Assembly (NCBI GenBank): GCA_009760855.2
Contig: WPIO01000093.1
Coordinates: 244,001-308,000, forward strand
DNA from: Cristatella mucedo
Taxonomy: Eukaryota > Bryozoa > Phylactolaemata > Cristatellidae
DNA length: 64,000 nucleotides
Direction: 5' to 3'
A program made the translations under genes and the position numbers. The notes beneath the pieces were generated by a model that worked only from the letters and a program-made list of their open reading frames with translations, did not search any database and was not told the DNA's origin. Of the stretch, positions 24,240 through 46,766 are shown in pieces (the stretch's first letter is position 1; each line of letters opens with the position of its first letter).

Positions 24240-25105
24240 AATTCTGTTGAGGTCATGGCTGCAAAGCATAGGAACCTCTCGCTGTGCATCCGTCCTTCCA
24301 ATGACTTCCTCGCATCCACCTGATGCCTCCCCACAATTGTATCCTACCTATACTATTGAGTTGTTCAGGCTCTCGGGCTCTTCTCTTTCGCTTCTTTCTC
24401 TCACCTCTCTGTCTTCGCCACGCGTTCGAGCGTGTGACACAGAGAGAGCTTTGAGCTGCTAGAGCTGCTGCTGGCGCTCTCTCAGCATCAGCGTGTCGCC
24501 TTTTATTAGCGGAAAGCTTTTTCGATTTTTTTTTTAAGTATTTCAATTGTTTTTATGCGATTTAAATGTTGCCTTCTTCAATGACGATCCCCTTCAACTC
24601 CTCTCCCCCCAAATGCTGATCCAGATTTTCCTTTCGGGAGACGAGGGCAGTCGTCGCACTGGGACGGTCGTCGAGGTGTACGTCGTCGACGATGCCGTAC
24701 AGGCAAAGTGGACATTTAGGTTGGGCGATGCTTGGGATGATTGGTTGGGCGATCTGGCGTGTCGGGATCCAAAAGAGGTTGTTTGCAGTCGTGGCGGGAA
24801 GGGTTCGATAACAACAGCTTGGTCGTCATTGCGACACATCGTCTGCTCATAACATGCCACCGGCATGCTACCAGTGAGCATGAGGCTGAGTGTTCCCTGC
24901 CCAGCGAGGGTCCAACCCAGCACGTCATGATTTTTAACAATTGACATTTCTATTTTACCATACCGTCACATGAAATACATAAAGATTTCGCTATGATTTA
25001 ATAGCAATGTCGTCTGGTTGCGTCATATTGAAACGCGAGTCTTCCTTCGTTTTCTCATGTGCTGTTAAACTGCCTCTTCTTTGAAATTCTGCTATTTTCA
25101 GCAGC
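24240..25105. other. Unassigned DNA
   Basis: Overlapping open frames of about 100 codons on both strands at 24547-24947 have no recognised match. A minus-strand frame has a CPLC pair that may be a relic of a retroelement zinc knuckle. Confidence 0.35.
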
Positions 25106-25109
25106 TGGT

Positions 25110-25915
25110 TTGTTCAAAGCCGACTAAACACATAAGGTCAAATCACAGTGACACACTAAAGGCTGTCATAAATTGGTGCATTATAAATTTCTTTTTAAAT
25201 GTGGTCAAGTCATTGGATGTCGTGATGAAAGTCGGGAGTGAGTTCCAGGCTTTGGGAGAATACGAACTAAAGGCACGGTCTCCGAAGGATTTGAGGTTTG
25301 TACGAAGTATTGGTAAACAGTTAGATTCCGAAAAGCGGGTGGTACGATGCTTTGCCCGGTGGGGTAGTAGATCAGACAGGTAAGCTGGAGCCAAAGAATG
25401 AAGTGACCTAAAAGTGAGCAACAAAACCTTGAAGTCGATTTGGTTCTTGACTGGTAGCCAGTGCAGGTCGGCAAGAAGTGGTGTGATGTGGCAACAAGCC
25501 TAGCTGCAGGTTTTTGCACAGCTGTAAGCACCAGATTGCACATGTCGGTTGGCCAGCAAGCAGTGAGTTACAGAAGTCAAGACGGGATGTCACAAATGCA
25601 TTCACCAATTTAGATGTGGTGTTCTTGTCTAAACAAGCCCGAGTTTTAGCAACTTTAAGTAGCTGAAAGGAGGCAGACTTGACTGTGGAACTGATGTGGT
25701 GTTCTAATGAAAGGTCACTATGGAAGACGAAACCCAGATTTCGTGCAGGTTCAACAGAAGGTGTGCAGACAGTGTTGATTTTGAGCATTAGCCGTTCCAA
25801 TTTCTGAATCACACTTGGTTTGCCCTTAACGAATAAGTTAGTTTTATCATTTAAAAAAGTTTGTTGCCATCCATGTACGAATGTTTTACGGATGTCGTTA
25901 ATGCATGCAGCAAGT
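25110..25915 (-). mobile_element. L2 family A ORF2 fragment
   Basis: The reverse strand encodes the family A C-terminal half, frame-broken (LACINDIR near the right end, [33 protein letters not shown]). Confidence 0.85.
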
Positions 25916-25924
25916 GAGCTGAGA

Positions 25925-26135
25925 GAAATTCTGTTGCATGTTGCCACTGACCATACTTGCATGGTGACCCTGTGCATGTCACCCCTAACCATGTTATTCA
26001 CGTTGATTATAAAGCATGATACCATTCACCATTTGATCGTGTTTCCTTTGCAGCAAATGTAAAGTGCCCAGAAACAGATTGAGTTCTCTGGGCGTGCTTC
26101 ATCAAGTATATTCTTCTTCTTCTTATTATTATTAT
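25925..26135 (+). mobile_element. L2 family A 3' end
   Basis: Opposite in orientation to the adjacent 25110-25915 copy. Together they form a head-to-head pair joined at AGAAATTCTGTTGCATG. Confidence 0.8.
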
Positions 26136-26364
26136 TATGTGTTTGTGTACGAGGTAGGTGTCTAACCAGGTAGGTGTGGTAACCAGGTAGGTGTGTAACC
26201 GGCTGCTACTTGCCCATTATGTGTGCTGCTCTCGGCGATACGTTTGCTGCCTTCCCTTTGTTTTGGAGACATTTCCCCAGCACACTACTTGCAAGCGTTG
26301 CTCTCTGATGGTGACATGCCTGATGCACTTGCATTGCCAGTTACATTTTGTGTTCCTCTTTCAG

Positions 26365-26464
26365 GTTTTAGACGAGCTGCCAGACAAAGGTTTCCGTCTG
26401 ATAACAGAGGTCAATATTTTAAAGGAGCTTATCAGGCCTCACAATATCGTTCGCTCTCTCCGGG
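26365..26464 (+). pseudogene. AP3M1: Orphan AP-3 complex mu subunit exon
   Basis: After a good acceptor (TTCCTCTTTCAG, AG at 26363-26364) the frame reads VLDELPDKGFRLITEVNILK then ELIRPHNIVR. This is the conserved linker of AP-3 mu adaptins just before the signal-binding domain. A GTACCG donor could follow at 26465. AP-3 sorts cargo to lysosome-related organelles. No other exon of the gene is seen, and a second, inverted, truncated copy lies at about 28280-28372. The fragment is therefore probably displaced DNA rather than a working exon. Confidence 0.62.
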
Positions 26465-26780
26465 GTACCGTATTGCATGGCACGTCATGCACATCAGCTC
26501 GATGCTTGATATCCGTGGCTCACTCTCGTGCCAACACAATTCTTTTGGAAGAAAGAATATCCAAATTTCCGGTTGTCAGGCTTAGAATGGTTTGGAAATG
26601 GTGCATTGTCACTGTTAAAGTTATTGGCGGAGCATTGGAAGCTGGCGTCCTGTTTCTGGCAGACTTACTAGCCAGGTGATCTTGTCATAGAAAACCAACG
26701 GTCAGATGGTACAGTCTAAATTACAATGCAATTTGCAGCGTTTTTTTTAGTAAGACCCGTGTAACTGCCACTTGTTTTGG
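26370..26780 (+). repeat. Inverted duplication, left arm
   Basis: Reverse complement of about 27995-28375, with small indels. Includes the AP-3 mu exon and the downstream CTAGCCAGGTGATCTTGTCA region. Confidence 0.9.
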
Positions 26781-26883
26781 CTCGACTTTCTCAAAATTCA
26801 GCCAAAGAAAACAATTCTCTGCAGTTGAAGTTCAATAGTGCTAGCCGGTTGATTATCCACTGATTATCGACCTATCATTAAAC

Positions 26884-27305
26884 TTCGCACCACCCGCTTT
26901 TCGGAATCTCATTGTTTACCTATACCTCGTACGAACATCAAATTCTTTGGAGATCGTGCATTTAGTTCGTATGCTCCCAAAGCTTAGAAATTACCTTCGA
27001 CTTGCGTCGCGACATCTCCTGTCTTGGCCACATTTAAAAAGAAACTAAAAACGCATCTATTTATGATTGCATTTATTGGGTCCCTGCGATTCGTCCTTTA
27101 CGTGCTTATTCGTGCTGACACTGTGCATGCTGCCACTGACCATACTTGCATGCTGACTCTGTGCATTTCACCCCTAACAATGTTGTTCTTGTTGTTTATG
27201 GAGCATACTACCACTAACCATTCGATCGCGCTTCCATTCCAGCAAATGTAAAGTGCCTAGAAAGAGATTGAGTTCTCTGAGGGTGCCATATAAAATGTAT
27301 TATTA
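26884..27305 (+). mobile_element. L2 family A, C-terminus to 3' end
   Basis: Starts at the TTRFSES-like block and ends in the GAGTTCTCTGAGGG block plus (TTA)n. It lies between the arms of the inverted duplication. Confidence 0.82.
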
Positions 27306-27559
27306 TTATAACCAGCAACCCTTTGAAATTAACCCTGTGACTCGGTTAGGAAGCCTTGCATGCGTTTGTACCACTGTCAGCGACAAATCCAAATGAAATA
27401 GCTGTACTCTCTGTACAGCAGAAAATTAGGCTCACTCTGTATGTGGTTGTTCACTTAGTTCTCTACGTCTTACATGAAGTGTGATTTGCACAAAAAGTAA
27501 TTATTCGGCAGGTGGTGCTCTCGATATAAGAGTTTAGCTAATCTGCCATTACTCATTCC

Positions 27560-27990
27560 AATGCCTTTGATAGGAATGGCTGCAGGAGACTTGGCGAATG
27601 ATCGCACTTCACAAAGAAAAGCAGTAGCCAAGTGTTAGCAAAAAGCAAGGTATCGTGCTAAGACAAGCTTGCAAAAAGTATGCAAGAAGTACACTCAGGG
27701 CCGCTGGTTAGTTGGATCCCAGGTTGGTAACATGCTCTGAATGACGTACAAATGGGCATACGAAGCACACAGTAACAAGAACGGCAAGTTCACGAAGGAC
27801 GAAGGGAATACTAGCCAGAGCAGCTTAGTCCTAAATGATGCCCAGTCAATATACATTGCGATTGCAGCCCGAAGTGAGTTCCAATCTTTTAATGCTTACG
27901 AACTGAATGTCCGATCACCAACAAATTTCAATTTAGCGCTAGGAAAGGCGAGACGACTGTAAGCCGAGGTGCAGATAGTGTGAAAGCACA
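27560..27990 (-). mobile_element. Divergent L2-like fragment (third lineage)
   Basis: Related to 21300-21800. The end (CGAACTGAATGTCCGATCACC) resembles antisense family A. Confidence 0.45.
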
Positions 27991-27994
27991 CTGG

Positions 27995-28375
27995 AGTAGC
28001 AGTTACACGGGTCTTACTAAAAGAAACGCTGCAAATTGCATTGTAATTTAGACTGTACCATCTGACCGTTGGTTTTCTATGACAAGATCACCTGGCTAGT
28101 AAGTCTGCCAGAAACAGGACGCCAGCTTCAAATGCTCCGCCAATAACTTAAAGAAAAATTTGGATATCCTTTAACTTAAAGAAAAATTTGGATATTCTTT
28201 CTTCCAAAAGAATTGCGTTGGCACGAGAGTGAGCCACGGATATCTAAGCATCGAGCTTACTTGCATGAATAAGCCCAATACGGTACCCCGGAGAGAGCGA
28301 ACGATATTGTGAGACCTGATAAGCTCCTTTAAAATATTGACCTCTGTTATCAGACGGAAACCTTTGTCTGAGAGG
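27995..28375 (-). repeat. Inverted duplication, right arm, with truncated AP-3 mu exon
   Basis: Inverted copy of 26370-26780. A ~28-base internal direct repeat (AACTTAAAGAAAAATTTGGATAT twice near 28145-28195) is private to this arm. It ends in a (TA)n tract that removes the exon's first bases. Confidence 0.9.
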
Positions 28376-28376
28376 T

Positions 28377-28417
<41 letters not shown>
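28377..28417. repeat. (TA)n microsatellite
   Basis: About 20 TA units between the inverted arm and the second copy of the unidentified terminal exon. Confidence 0.97.
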
Positions 28418-28419
<2 letters not shown>

Positions 28420-28421
28420 CT

Positions 28422-28468
28422 TCTCCAGCTACGACATCTATGCGACTCAGCTATCAGAGCCGAGTTAA
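28422..28468 (+). pseudogene. Second copy of the unidentified C-terminal exon
   Basis: Encodes SSYDIYATQLSEPS and TAA, matching 10262-10308 at protein level. The DNA match continues to about 28560, inside the RAD18 3' UTR on the other strand. It is truncated on the left by (TA)n. Confidence 0.35.
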
Positions 28469-28484
28469 AAATTCCCCATCAAGC

Positions 28485-28490
28485 TTTATT
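28485..28490 (-). promoter_or_regulatory. RAD18 poly(A) signal
   Basis: AATAAA on the minus strand, about 300 bases after the RAD18 stop codon. Confidence 0.6.
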
Positions 28491-28790
28491 AAGATCTGCA
28501 TCGTCTTCCAGCAACCGCGATCTCTCGCGGCGACCAGCCATCGGAAGCAGCTTCGCAACCAGCTTCGGCTGGTGATTGGCTGCAGCCGCGAAGCACCCGT
28601 ATGCTGGCAAAAGCAACGACCGCCTCTTCGGCATTACATGCGTCCACACATCCGCCCTCAAACCGTCGACGTGCTTTCTTCTTTCGACGCGCGGGCAGAT
28701 GGCAAAATCCTCCGAGCAACCGTCGACGTGCTTGCTGCGGGCACGAGGTCAGCAACGAGAAAGGTCGTGAGAAAGCTCGCGAGAGGTCGC

Positions 28791-40352
<11,562 letters not shown>

Positions 40353-40829
40353 CTGAAAAGACATGGAAGACTATGACCTAGCCGAGCACGTCATCCATCC
40401 ATCAGAGGTATATTTTGCTATGTTCTCACCAGTCGGAGCCCCGAACGCAATAATTAAAATAACATATACGCATAGCACCTTCAAAGAACCTAACTTCTTT
40501 CTAGGTCAGGACACCTTCATTCCAAAGCACACACAGGCGATCGATTGGGCAGAATAAAGATTAGGCAGGAGATAGAGCTAGGAAAAAGTGGGGTGCAGAT
40601 GCCATAGACCATAACTGGCAAACACATGCCCCCCCCCGTATTGCAAATCGCAATACCGAACACCCGGCTCTTGCCTTATGAGCGCACGAGTGAAAAACAG
40701 CAAGCAGCCGGTCCAGCAGCTGTAGGGACATGGAGAGTAGGGGGGGGGGGGAGGAGGTTCCGATTCAGATCACACCTCTGCATTAGCCTAGTCATTCAGG
40801 CCTTGACTACAATCCTCGGTCTATATCGA

Positions 40830-41127
40830 CATTTTGAAAGAACGTCCCCTGACTTAACCACATTTAAAAACACCTATTTGGGACAGCATTTAGTGTCTCC
40901 CTTTGATGAGTCCTTCATGTGCTTATGCGTGCTGACACTGTGCATGCTGCAACTAACCACATTTATATGCTGACCCTGTGCATGTCACCGCTAACCATGT
41001 TATTCATGTTGTTTATCAAGCATGATATTACTCACGATTCAATCGTGTTTCCCTTTGCAGCAAATGTAAAGCGCCAATAAAGAGATTGGGTTCTCTTAAG
41101 GTGCTTTATCAAGTGCATTATTATTAA
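40830..41127 (+). mobile_element. L2 family A 3' end
   Basis: Starts in the SPDLTTFKN block and ends at AAGTGCATTATTATTAAG. It lies upstream of the first RAD18 exon seen. Confidence 0.85.
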
Positions 41128-42360
41128 GCCAGCAAACCGTAAGCAACTAGCTCCAAAACGGCATCCGATAGCACACGTCGTGCGCAGCCCAGGTCGGCAT
41201 CGAGACGCCACCGAACAAAGAGAAAGTCTGTGCAAGGCAGTGAAGGCTGAACGAGCCTCGATACTCGGCAGAAAAGGCTGAAACATGCGGATTCGATCAT
41301 AACACAACTAGGCCAGCAATGAAACGTGTACGCTCTCTGCTGGCAGCCCTGCAGCAATGAAACCAACTGACTGTCAAGCCTTTTCAGAGAATGCGGCTGA
41401 TACAATGCCTGGTTAAATGGCAATAACTCTCAGGTGCTCAAGTCAGCAAACATACCATTCCTGCAGCTTTCAAGCCAGAAAAAACACCAATGAAATTAAA
41501 TGGCAATGGCCTGAAATCCACTACACTATGCAACCGCTCTTCATTTGATCTTTAGTCTTGGGTAGCAAGTGTTGTTTCCATATTGCTTTGCCTCATAAGT
41601 ATATAAAATAGCCACCATTCCATACATACTCCCCACCCCTCGGTCATCACTCAGAAATCCCCTTTAATGACCAGGATAATGGTAAATTTGAAATGTTCAT
41701 ATTTTTACAAACATCGCAGACATAGCTATTGCTAAAAGACTGGCGCTAAATAAAAGGATTCGCATTTTTGCAGGCCGTATATTTTTTGTACTTAATCACA
41801 CGTCCTAATCATACTGCAATCAAGATAAAATAGAATCGTTACAACAAACAAAAGATGGTTCAGCATTTGATCTACCAAGAGTATCGATGATTAGACAAAG
41901 TCGTTAAAGACTGGTCAGTTTTGTTCTCTGCACTAACAGTATAAATAAAGGAGCCTTAGACTCACCACTTTAGCTTAGCTACAGCAGGCTAAGTGGTCAC
42001 ATACATATCTGAAGCTTCCTTGGTTGGTATCTAGAGGCTGCAAGCCTCTGGCAGAAGCAGCCAATTTAGCAAGACAATGACGAAAAGTACTCTGTGGACG
42101 TATCTGCTAAAATGTGTGCCAGGTGAAAAAGGTTATTATTGAAAAAGGTCATATTTCGGCATGCGGGTCAGAGATCGGGAAAATGCTGTGCACTTTACTT
42201 CAGCTGTGACTACATCAATAAAGCTCTAGAAGGTAAAATGGAAAATTGCAGCGCAAAACTGATATCAATTTATTCAATTAATTTTGATTGAATGTTATAC
42301 AATTGTTAGTCATGAATGAAATAAATTAATCATACGTGAAATAATTTTACTTATTCGCCA
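41128..42360. other. Unassigned DNA upstream of RAD18
   Basis: May hold the RAD18 promoter and first exon, but neither could be recognised. Confidence 0.4.
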
Positions 42361-42364
42361 TCAC

Positions 42365-42535
42365 ACCGTTGCTGTGATGGCGCACTAGCGGTTGCTTTTT
42401 ACGACCTCGGTCCCGATGTCGTGGGTTCGAATCCTGCGGTGGACGATCATTTATCGCCACTGCAAGCCGTGGTGATAGCAGTAATGGCTCTTCTGTCGCT
42501 ATACAAAAGAGGCTGTTTAATCAGCTTGTATTCAA
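42365..42535 (+). mobile_element. tRNA-derived SINE, best-preserved copy
   Basis: Head with A-box region GATGGCGCACTAGCGG and perfect B-box GGTTCGAATCC (42425-42435), then a body ending AAGAGGCTGTTTAATCAGC. It is not a functional tRNA, because the arms do not fold consistently. Confidence 0.78.
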
Positions 42536-42539
42536 TTTT

Positions 42540-43955
42540 AATTTTTTTTTTTACTTCGTTCTTCTGTAGGATGGTACAAAAGGGAGAAAGATCGACAAGA
42601 ACCCACTGACCACTCAGGCGACTATTAACTTCCAAAGAAGCTTTGGACCGACAAGAATGCACCTCCTAACGCGGACCTTACACCGTCCACGGCCCTGAAG
42701 TCATACTGAGCTCTAGCGCCGACTCCTCTGATGAGGGATCAGCAATCTTCAGGAGACAGCTGCAAGTCAGACAGCAAGGAAGATTTTGCAGGTCCACATT
42801 CCAATGTCACAGATGCAACTGAGGAGAGAAAGTCGTACTTCCCAAACCAGAAAGACTTCCAACGATCGTATTAGAGACCTCACAAGAGCACGGTAAACGT
42901 TTTCTTTAAGCCGGCTGAGGTAAAGGTCAAAGCCAGTGGGTGGGTGAGACCAAAGACACAGTCATGAGTGCAACGAATTCCCACAAGCTCACTCGCAAGG
43001 AGCAAGCGGCTTGGAACACCGGCACCTCAGTGGTATGCAGATTCACGGGCAATCGCAAAACTGTGAAGAGCTGATTGGTATTCTAGTGAAGAACTATGAC
43101 ACAATAGACTGCAGAATGACCTATAAGGTCCACATCCTTGATGGTTGTCTTGATTAATTCTACAAGAACATGAGCTTACTTGGAGAAAGGCCAGCACTTC
43201 CACAAGGACTTACTAGATTTAGAAAGCTGCTATTAAGACGGTATAATGCGATCATAATGGGGCTGATTCGTGACAGTGATTAACAGTTTAGTTGTAAATC
43301 GAGAAAACAAACTTCTAAATCTTGGGCGGTCATGTTTTCGCAATTCAGCATAAATGTGTAAACTTGATTCACTTGCGTTTTTTGACTAAATGTAAAACAA
43401 AAGACGCATGCTTTCTCATAGAATATTACTTCAAAATGTATCACTGTCCTGATCACGAAAACAATTTGTGATCAATACTGGCCCTTTCTTTCTTCTTTCC
43501 TTTCTAGACGTTTGGTGCATAGGCAATTATGAAATAACAACTAAATACCCGGGAACAAAAAAGCTTGTGTTACATAGGGTCTGGATCCCACTCAAGAAGG
43601 GTGGCTAAGAAACTCAATGCTTAGTGTCCCAGTGTTCTGCACACCGTAGATTACTGCACATCTATAGCAGTGATGTACAACGAGGATTATTCAGAGAATC
43701 CTGCCAGATGAGCTAACCACTTCACAGCAGAGCCCCATGATCCTCTGGCTAAAATACCAAATGGTGGTACATGGGCTAATCTAATATTATCACAGGTTTG
43801 AGATGCAAAGCACAGCGATGCTCTTTCAAATGCTGCAGCATTACCAATAAAAGATATCAAAGCATCTTTTGAGCTGCACTAACGTCCAGCAGAGTTTTAG
43901 AAAGAAATTACTCAAATACCAAATATAAATCAATCGAGAGAGTAGCTACCGACGG
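42540..43955. other. Unassigned DNA
   Basis: Nothing recognised. Confidence 0.45.
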
Positions 43956-43959
43956 CTAC

Positions 43960-44100
43960 CCGGCTAACTACTCGTCCAGCTGCGAGGTCAGCAAATTTCG
44001 GGTCAGCCACACTCGAACCCGCATCTAGTCGTACTAAACGAAGGGTATTTCTTTCCTGCCATTGGACGAAGCAGCAGAAGCTCCCTTCTCTGCCTGCTGC
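43960..44100 (-). mobile_element. tRNA-derived SINE, diverged
   Basis: The reverse strand carries GCGGGTTCGAGTGTGG, a B-box, in a ~140-base unit. Confidence 0.5.
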
Positions 44101-44124
44101 CGTCGTGATCGTACACCTTTCTTG

Positions 44125-44510
44125 TTTAGACAGGAATACCACATCTAAATTGGTCCATGCATTTGTGATATCCCGTCTTGACTTCTGTATCTCACTGCTT
44201 CCGGGCCTACCGGCCTGTGCAGTCAAGTGCTTACAGCAGGTGCACAGCTCTGCAGCTAGGCTTTGCCTGTCGAGAGCAGCGCAAATGCCACATCACACCA
44301 CTTCTGGCCGACCTGCGCTGACTCCCAGTCAAGCAACGCATCGACTTCAAGGTTATGTCACTCACTTTTAAGTCCCTTCATTCTTTGGCTCCAGCCTATC
44401 TCTCACATCTATTCCTCCACCAGGCCAAGCGTCGTACCACCCGCTTTTCGGAATCCACCCGCTTTTCGGAACCCAACAGTTTACCAATACCTTGTTCGAA
44501 CCTAATTGAG
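44125..44510 (+). mobile_element. L2 family A ORF2 fragment, 3'-truncated
   Basis: Starts at LVHAFVISRLDFC and ends at the LPIPCSN block. A ~23-base tandem duplication (CCACCCGCTTTTCGGAA) lies near 44440-44475. Confidence 0.85.
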
Positions 44511-44897
44511 CTTTTGTTTATTCAGCATTTAGCCCTTCGGGAGCTGTTTTCCGAATTCCATCTCATGCAGCACCCATTCTACCTTACATTCAGCCTCCCC
44601 CCTGCTGGACACGAACTATGGAAAGCGATCACTTCTTCACCGCACAATCAAGCCAGCCCATCAAAGGCAAAAGTCGCATTATCAGCAGGACTAACATTCT
44701 GCAATAACACAAGCAAGCCCAACATTCTTAGTGCCTCATCCCAAGCTTTGCATTTAGGCAGTGAGCTGTAACTCAAAAAGCATGCTAGGACTTTCGTGTA
44801 GCCAAGGCGATCAAAATGGTGATCAAGGCGGTGAGTTAGGAAAGCAGCTATTCAGTTAAGTTTGCAGCATAGTAGGTGGCAGCTGGCTCGAAACTGA

Positions 44898-44975
44898 AAA
44901 TAATGACAATCCATTTGTATAGCAGACTCTCAGAGGATAACTTCAATTTATTTCTAGGCACTTGAAATATGCTGG
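44898..44975 (-). mobile_element. L2-like 3' end
   Basis: CCATTTGTATAGCAGACTCTCAGAGGA is the inverted terminus of an L2 subfamily also present at 52975-53060. Confidence 0.6.
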
Positions 44976-45069
44976 TCAATTGCAAATGACAATTTGTTTG
45001 GAATTGCATCCCTGTTGCCAAATAGAAAATGGGCACCATGTAAGACCATTTGTCCATGTAAGACACCAT

Positions 45070-45820
45070 TTGTTTATGCGATCCCTATCCAAGATCAGGA
45101 GCTGTCTTCAACAGTGGCTTGCAAAAAATTTAACTAGCTCCTTAGTCCTGTCTCGGCTTGATTATTGTAATTCCCTTTTGGCTGGGCTACCAAAGAAATC
45201 AATTAGAGCACTGCAGCTGACTATGAATATGGCTGCAAGGCTAGTCTTCAAGTCCCAGAGGTTTGAGCACGTGTCACCTTTGCTGGAAAAGCTGGGATGG
45301 TTTCGTGTTCAGCAAAGGATACAGAGCAAAGTTCTTACGCTGATCCACAGGGCCCGCCACGGCTTGGCTCCTTCATACCTAGCTGAACTGCTGCATCAGT
45401 TTCAGCCTGTTCGCGCCCTCAGGTCCTGTGTGGACAATAAATTAGCTGTCCCATTCCTCCGCTTAAAGACAGTTGGCGACAGAAGCTTTAGCTCTGCAGG
45501 TACTAGACTGTGGAACTTGCTTCCACAATTCTTACGCAACGACATCTACTCTCCAACTGCCGACTATGGCTCATACTTTTCAGCGGTCCTGAGCTGCTAC
45601 TTCTATGCTACTCACTACCTCAACTGCTCTCCTGACTCTGCTATGCTTCCCACTTTCTCTTTGTTGCGTGAGACGAAGTCTGTTGGCTACCGAATGCGTA
45701 CCGAAAGCCGCTTAGGCTGTGAGTATGCTATACAAAACTCTCCTGCGTAACACCCACATGGTCTTTATGACTTTGTGGAGTTACTGACGGAGATACATTA
45801 CATTACATTACATAAGGTGA
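45070..45820 (+). mobile_element. L2 family B, ORF2 C-terminus to 3' end
   Basis: One open frame (45070-45750) covers [20 protein letters not shown] through [17 protein letters not shown] to the ORF2 stop, followed by the ATTAC-repeat tail. It is the least damaged family B copy. Confidence 0.92.
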
Positions 45821-46766
45821 ATTCATTAATTTCCGATTATTTTGGTTAGTGGATGACATAGATGGCCCGATCCCTTTGGTTTAAGTATCAGGATTAGTTA
45901 TGGTTAATTATTTATACGTTAGAGGAGCGTCCTGGATGTAGGGTGACGGAGTTTATAATATTGTCGAAATAAGTACATATACAATAGGATTGTGCAAGCC
46001 GACCGACATTTAATGTGGCTTGCCTCTCGAAGCTAGTCTTACCAAAGCAATTAGGCGATTGCAATTCATGATTTGGGTCATTGATAGGATTCCGAAAGCA
46101 AGCTACTCTTTGATGCCTGCTGTAAACGGGTGAAAGCTGTTACGGTTCCCCTATCGCTATACACTCGAAGCAGTTAAATCAGCCGACCTTTAAATTTTTC
46201 ACTAGGCCAGCCGGCGCACATGAGGTTCATTTCCTGAAGTTGCTGCAAGCAACACGCAATAAACGAGGTATACAAGATGAAATAACAATCACTGAAATAC
46301 CTAGCGAGCGTTCTGATTAAGACAAGGCTCAATAGACCAGGGTTCCAGATCTCTCAGCAATAGAGCAGTCCCATGCGTACCATTGATGCTAGATAGCAAC
46401 ACAACGCCTTATATGCTTACCCTCATTTCTCTATATGATTCTGGCCAATCCGATGGGTCGCAAAACATCATCGTGCTGTTTAAATCATGTAGGGGCACAC
46501 CGAAAGCGGCAGGCCTGACCAAATCCCGCGCGAAACGTATGACGGCTATAGAATTTAATGGGTGAGCTGTATCCCTCGAATGACATAACTAATAAATGGC
46601 GTTGTGACGCTGTGAGAACACATGCCGCTGAAACTGAGATTGTATTTATTATTTATGAAAACATTAATATATCATAATAAGGCTACCAAAAAATCATATT
46701 CTTATGTAGCTGATCCTGTTCGCTCTGGCATCTTCTAGTTCAAGGTCACTCGACGGAGCTGTCGCA
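45821..46766. other. TIMM17 upstream region
   Basis: Includes a SINE tail fragment near 46115-46195 (CCCCTATCGCTATACACTCG). No promoter motif could be assigned. Confidence 0.4.

Noticed and set aside
24547-24947. Two overlapping ~100-codon frames on opposite strands as genes
   Set aside because: No recognised domain, splice-supported neighbour or clear codon signal.
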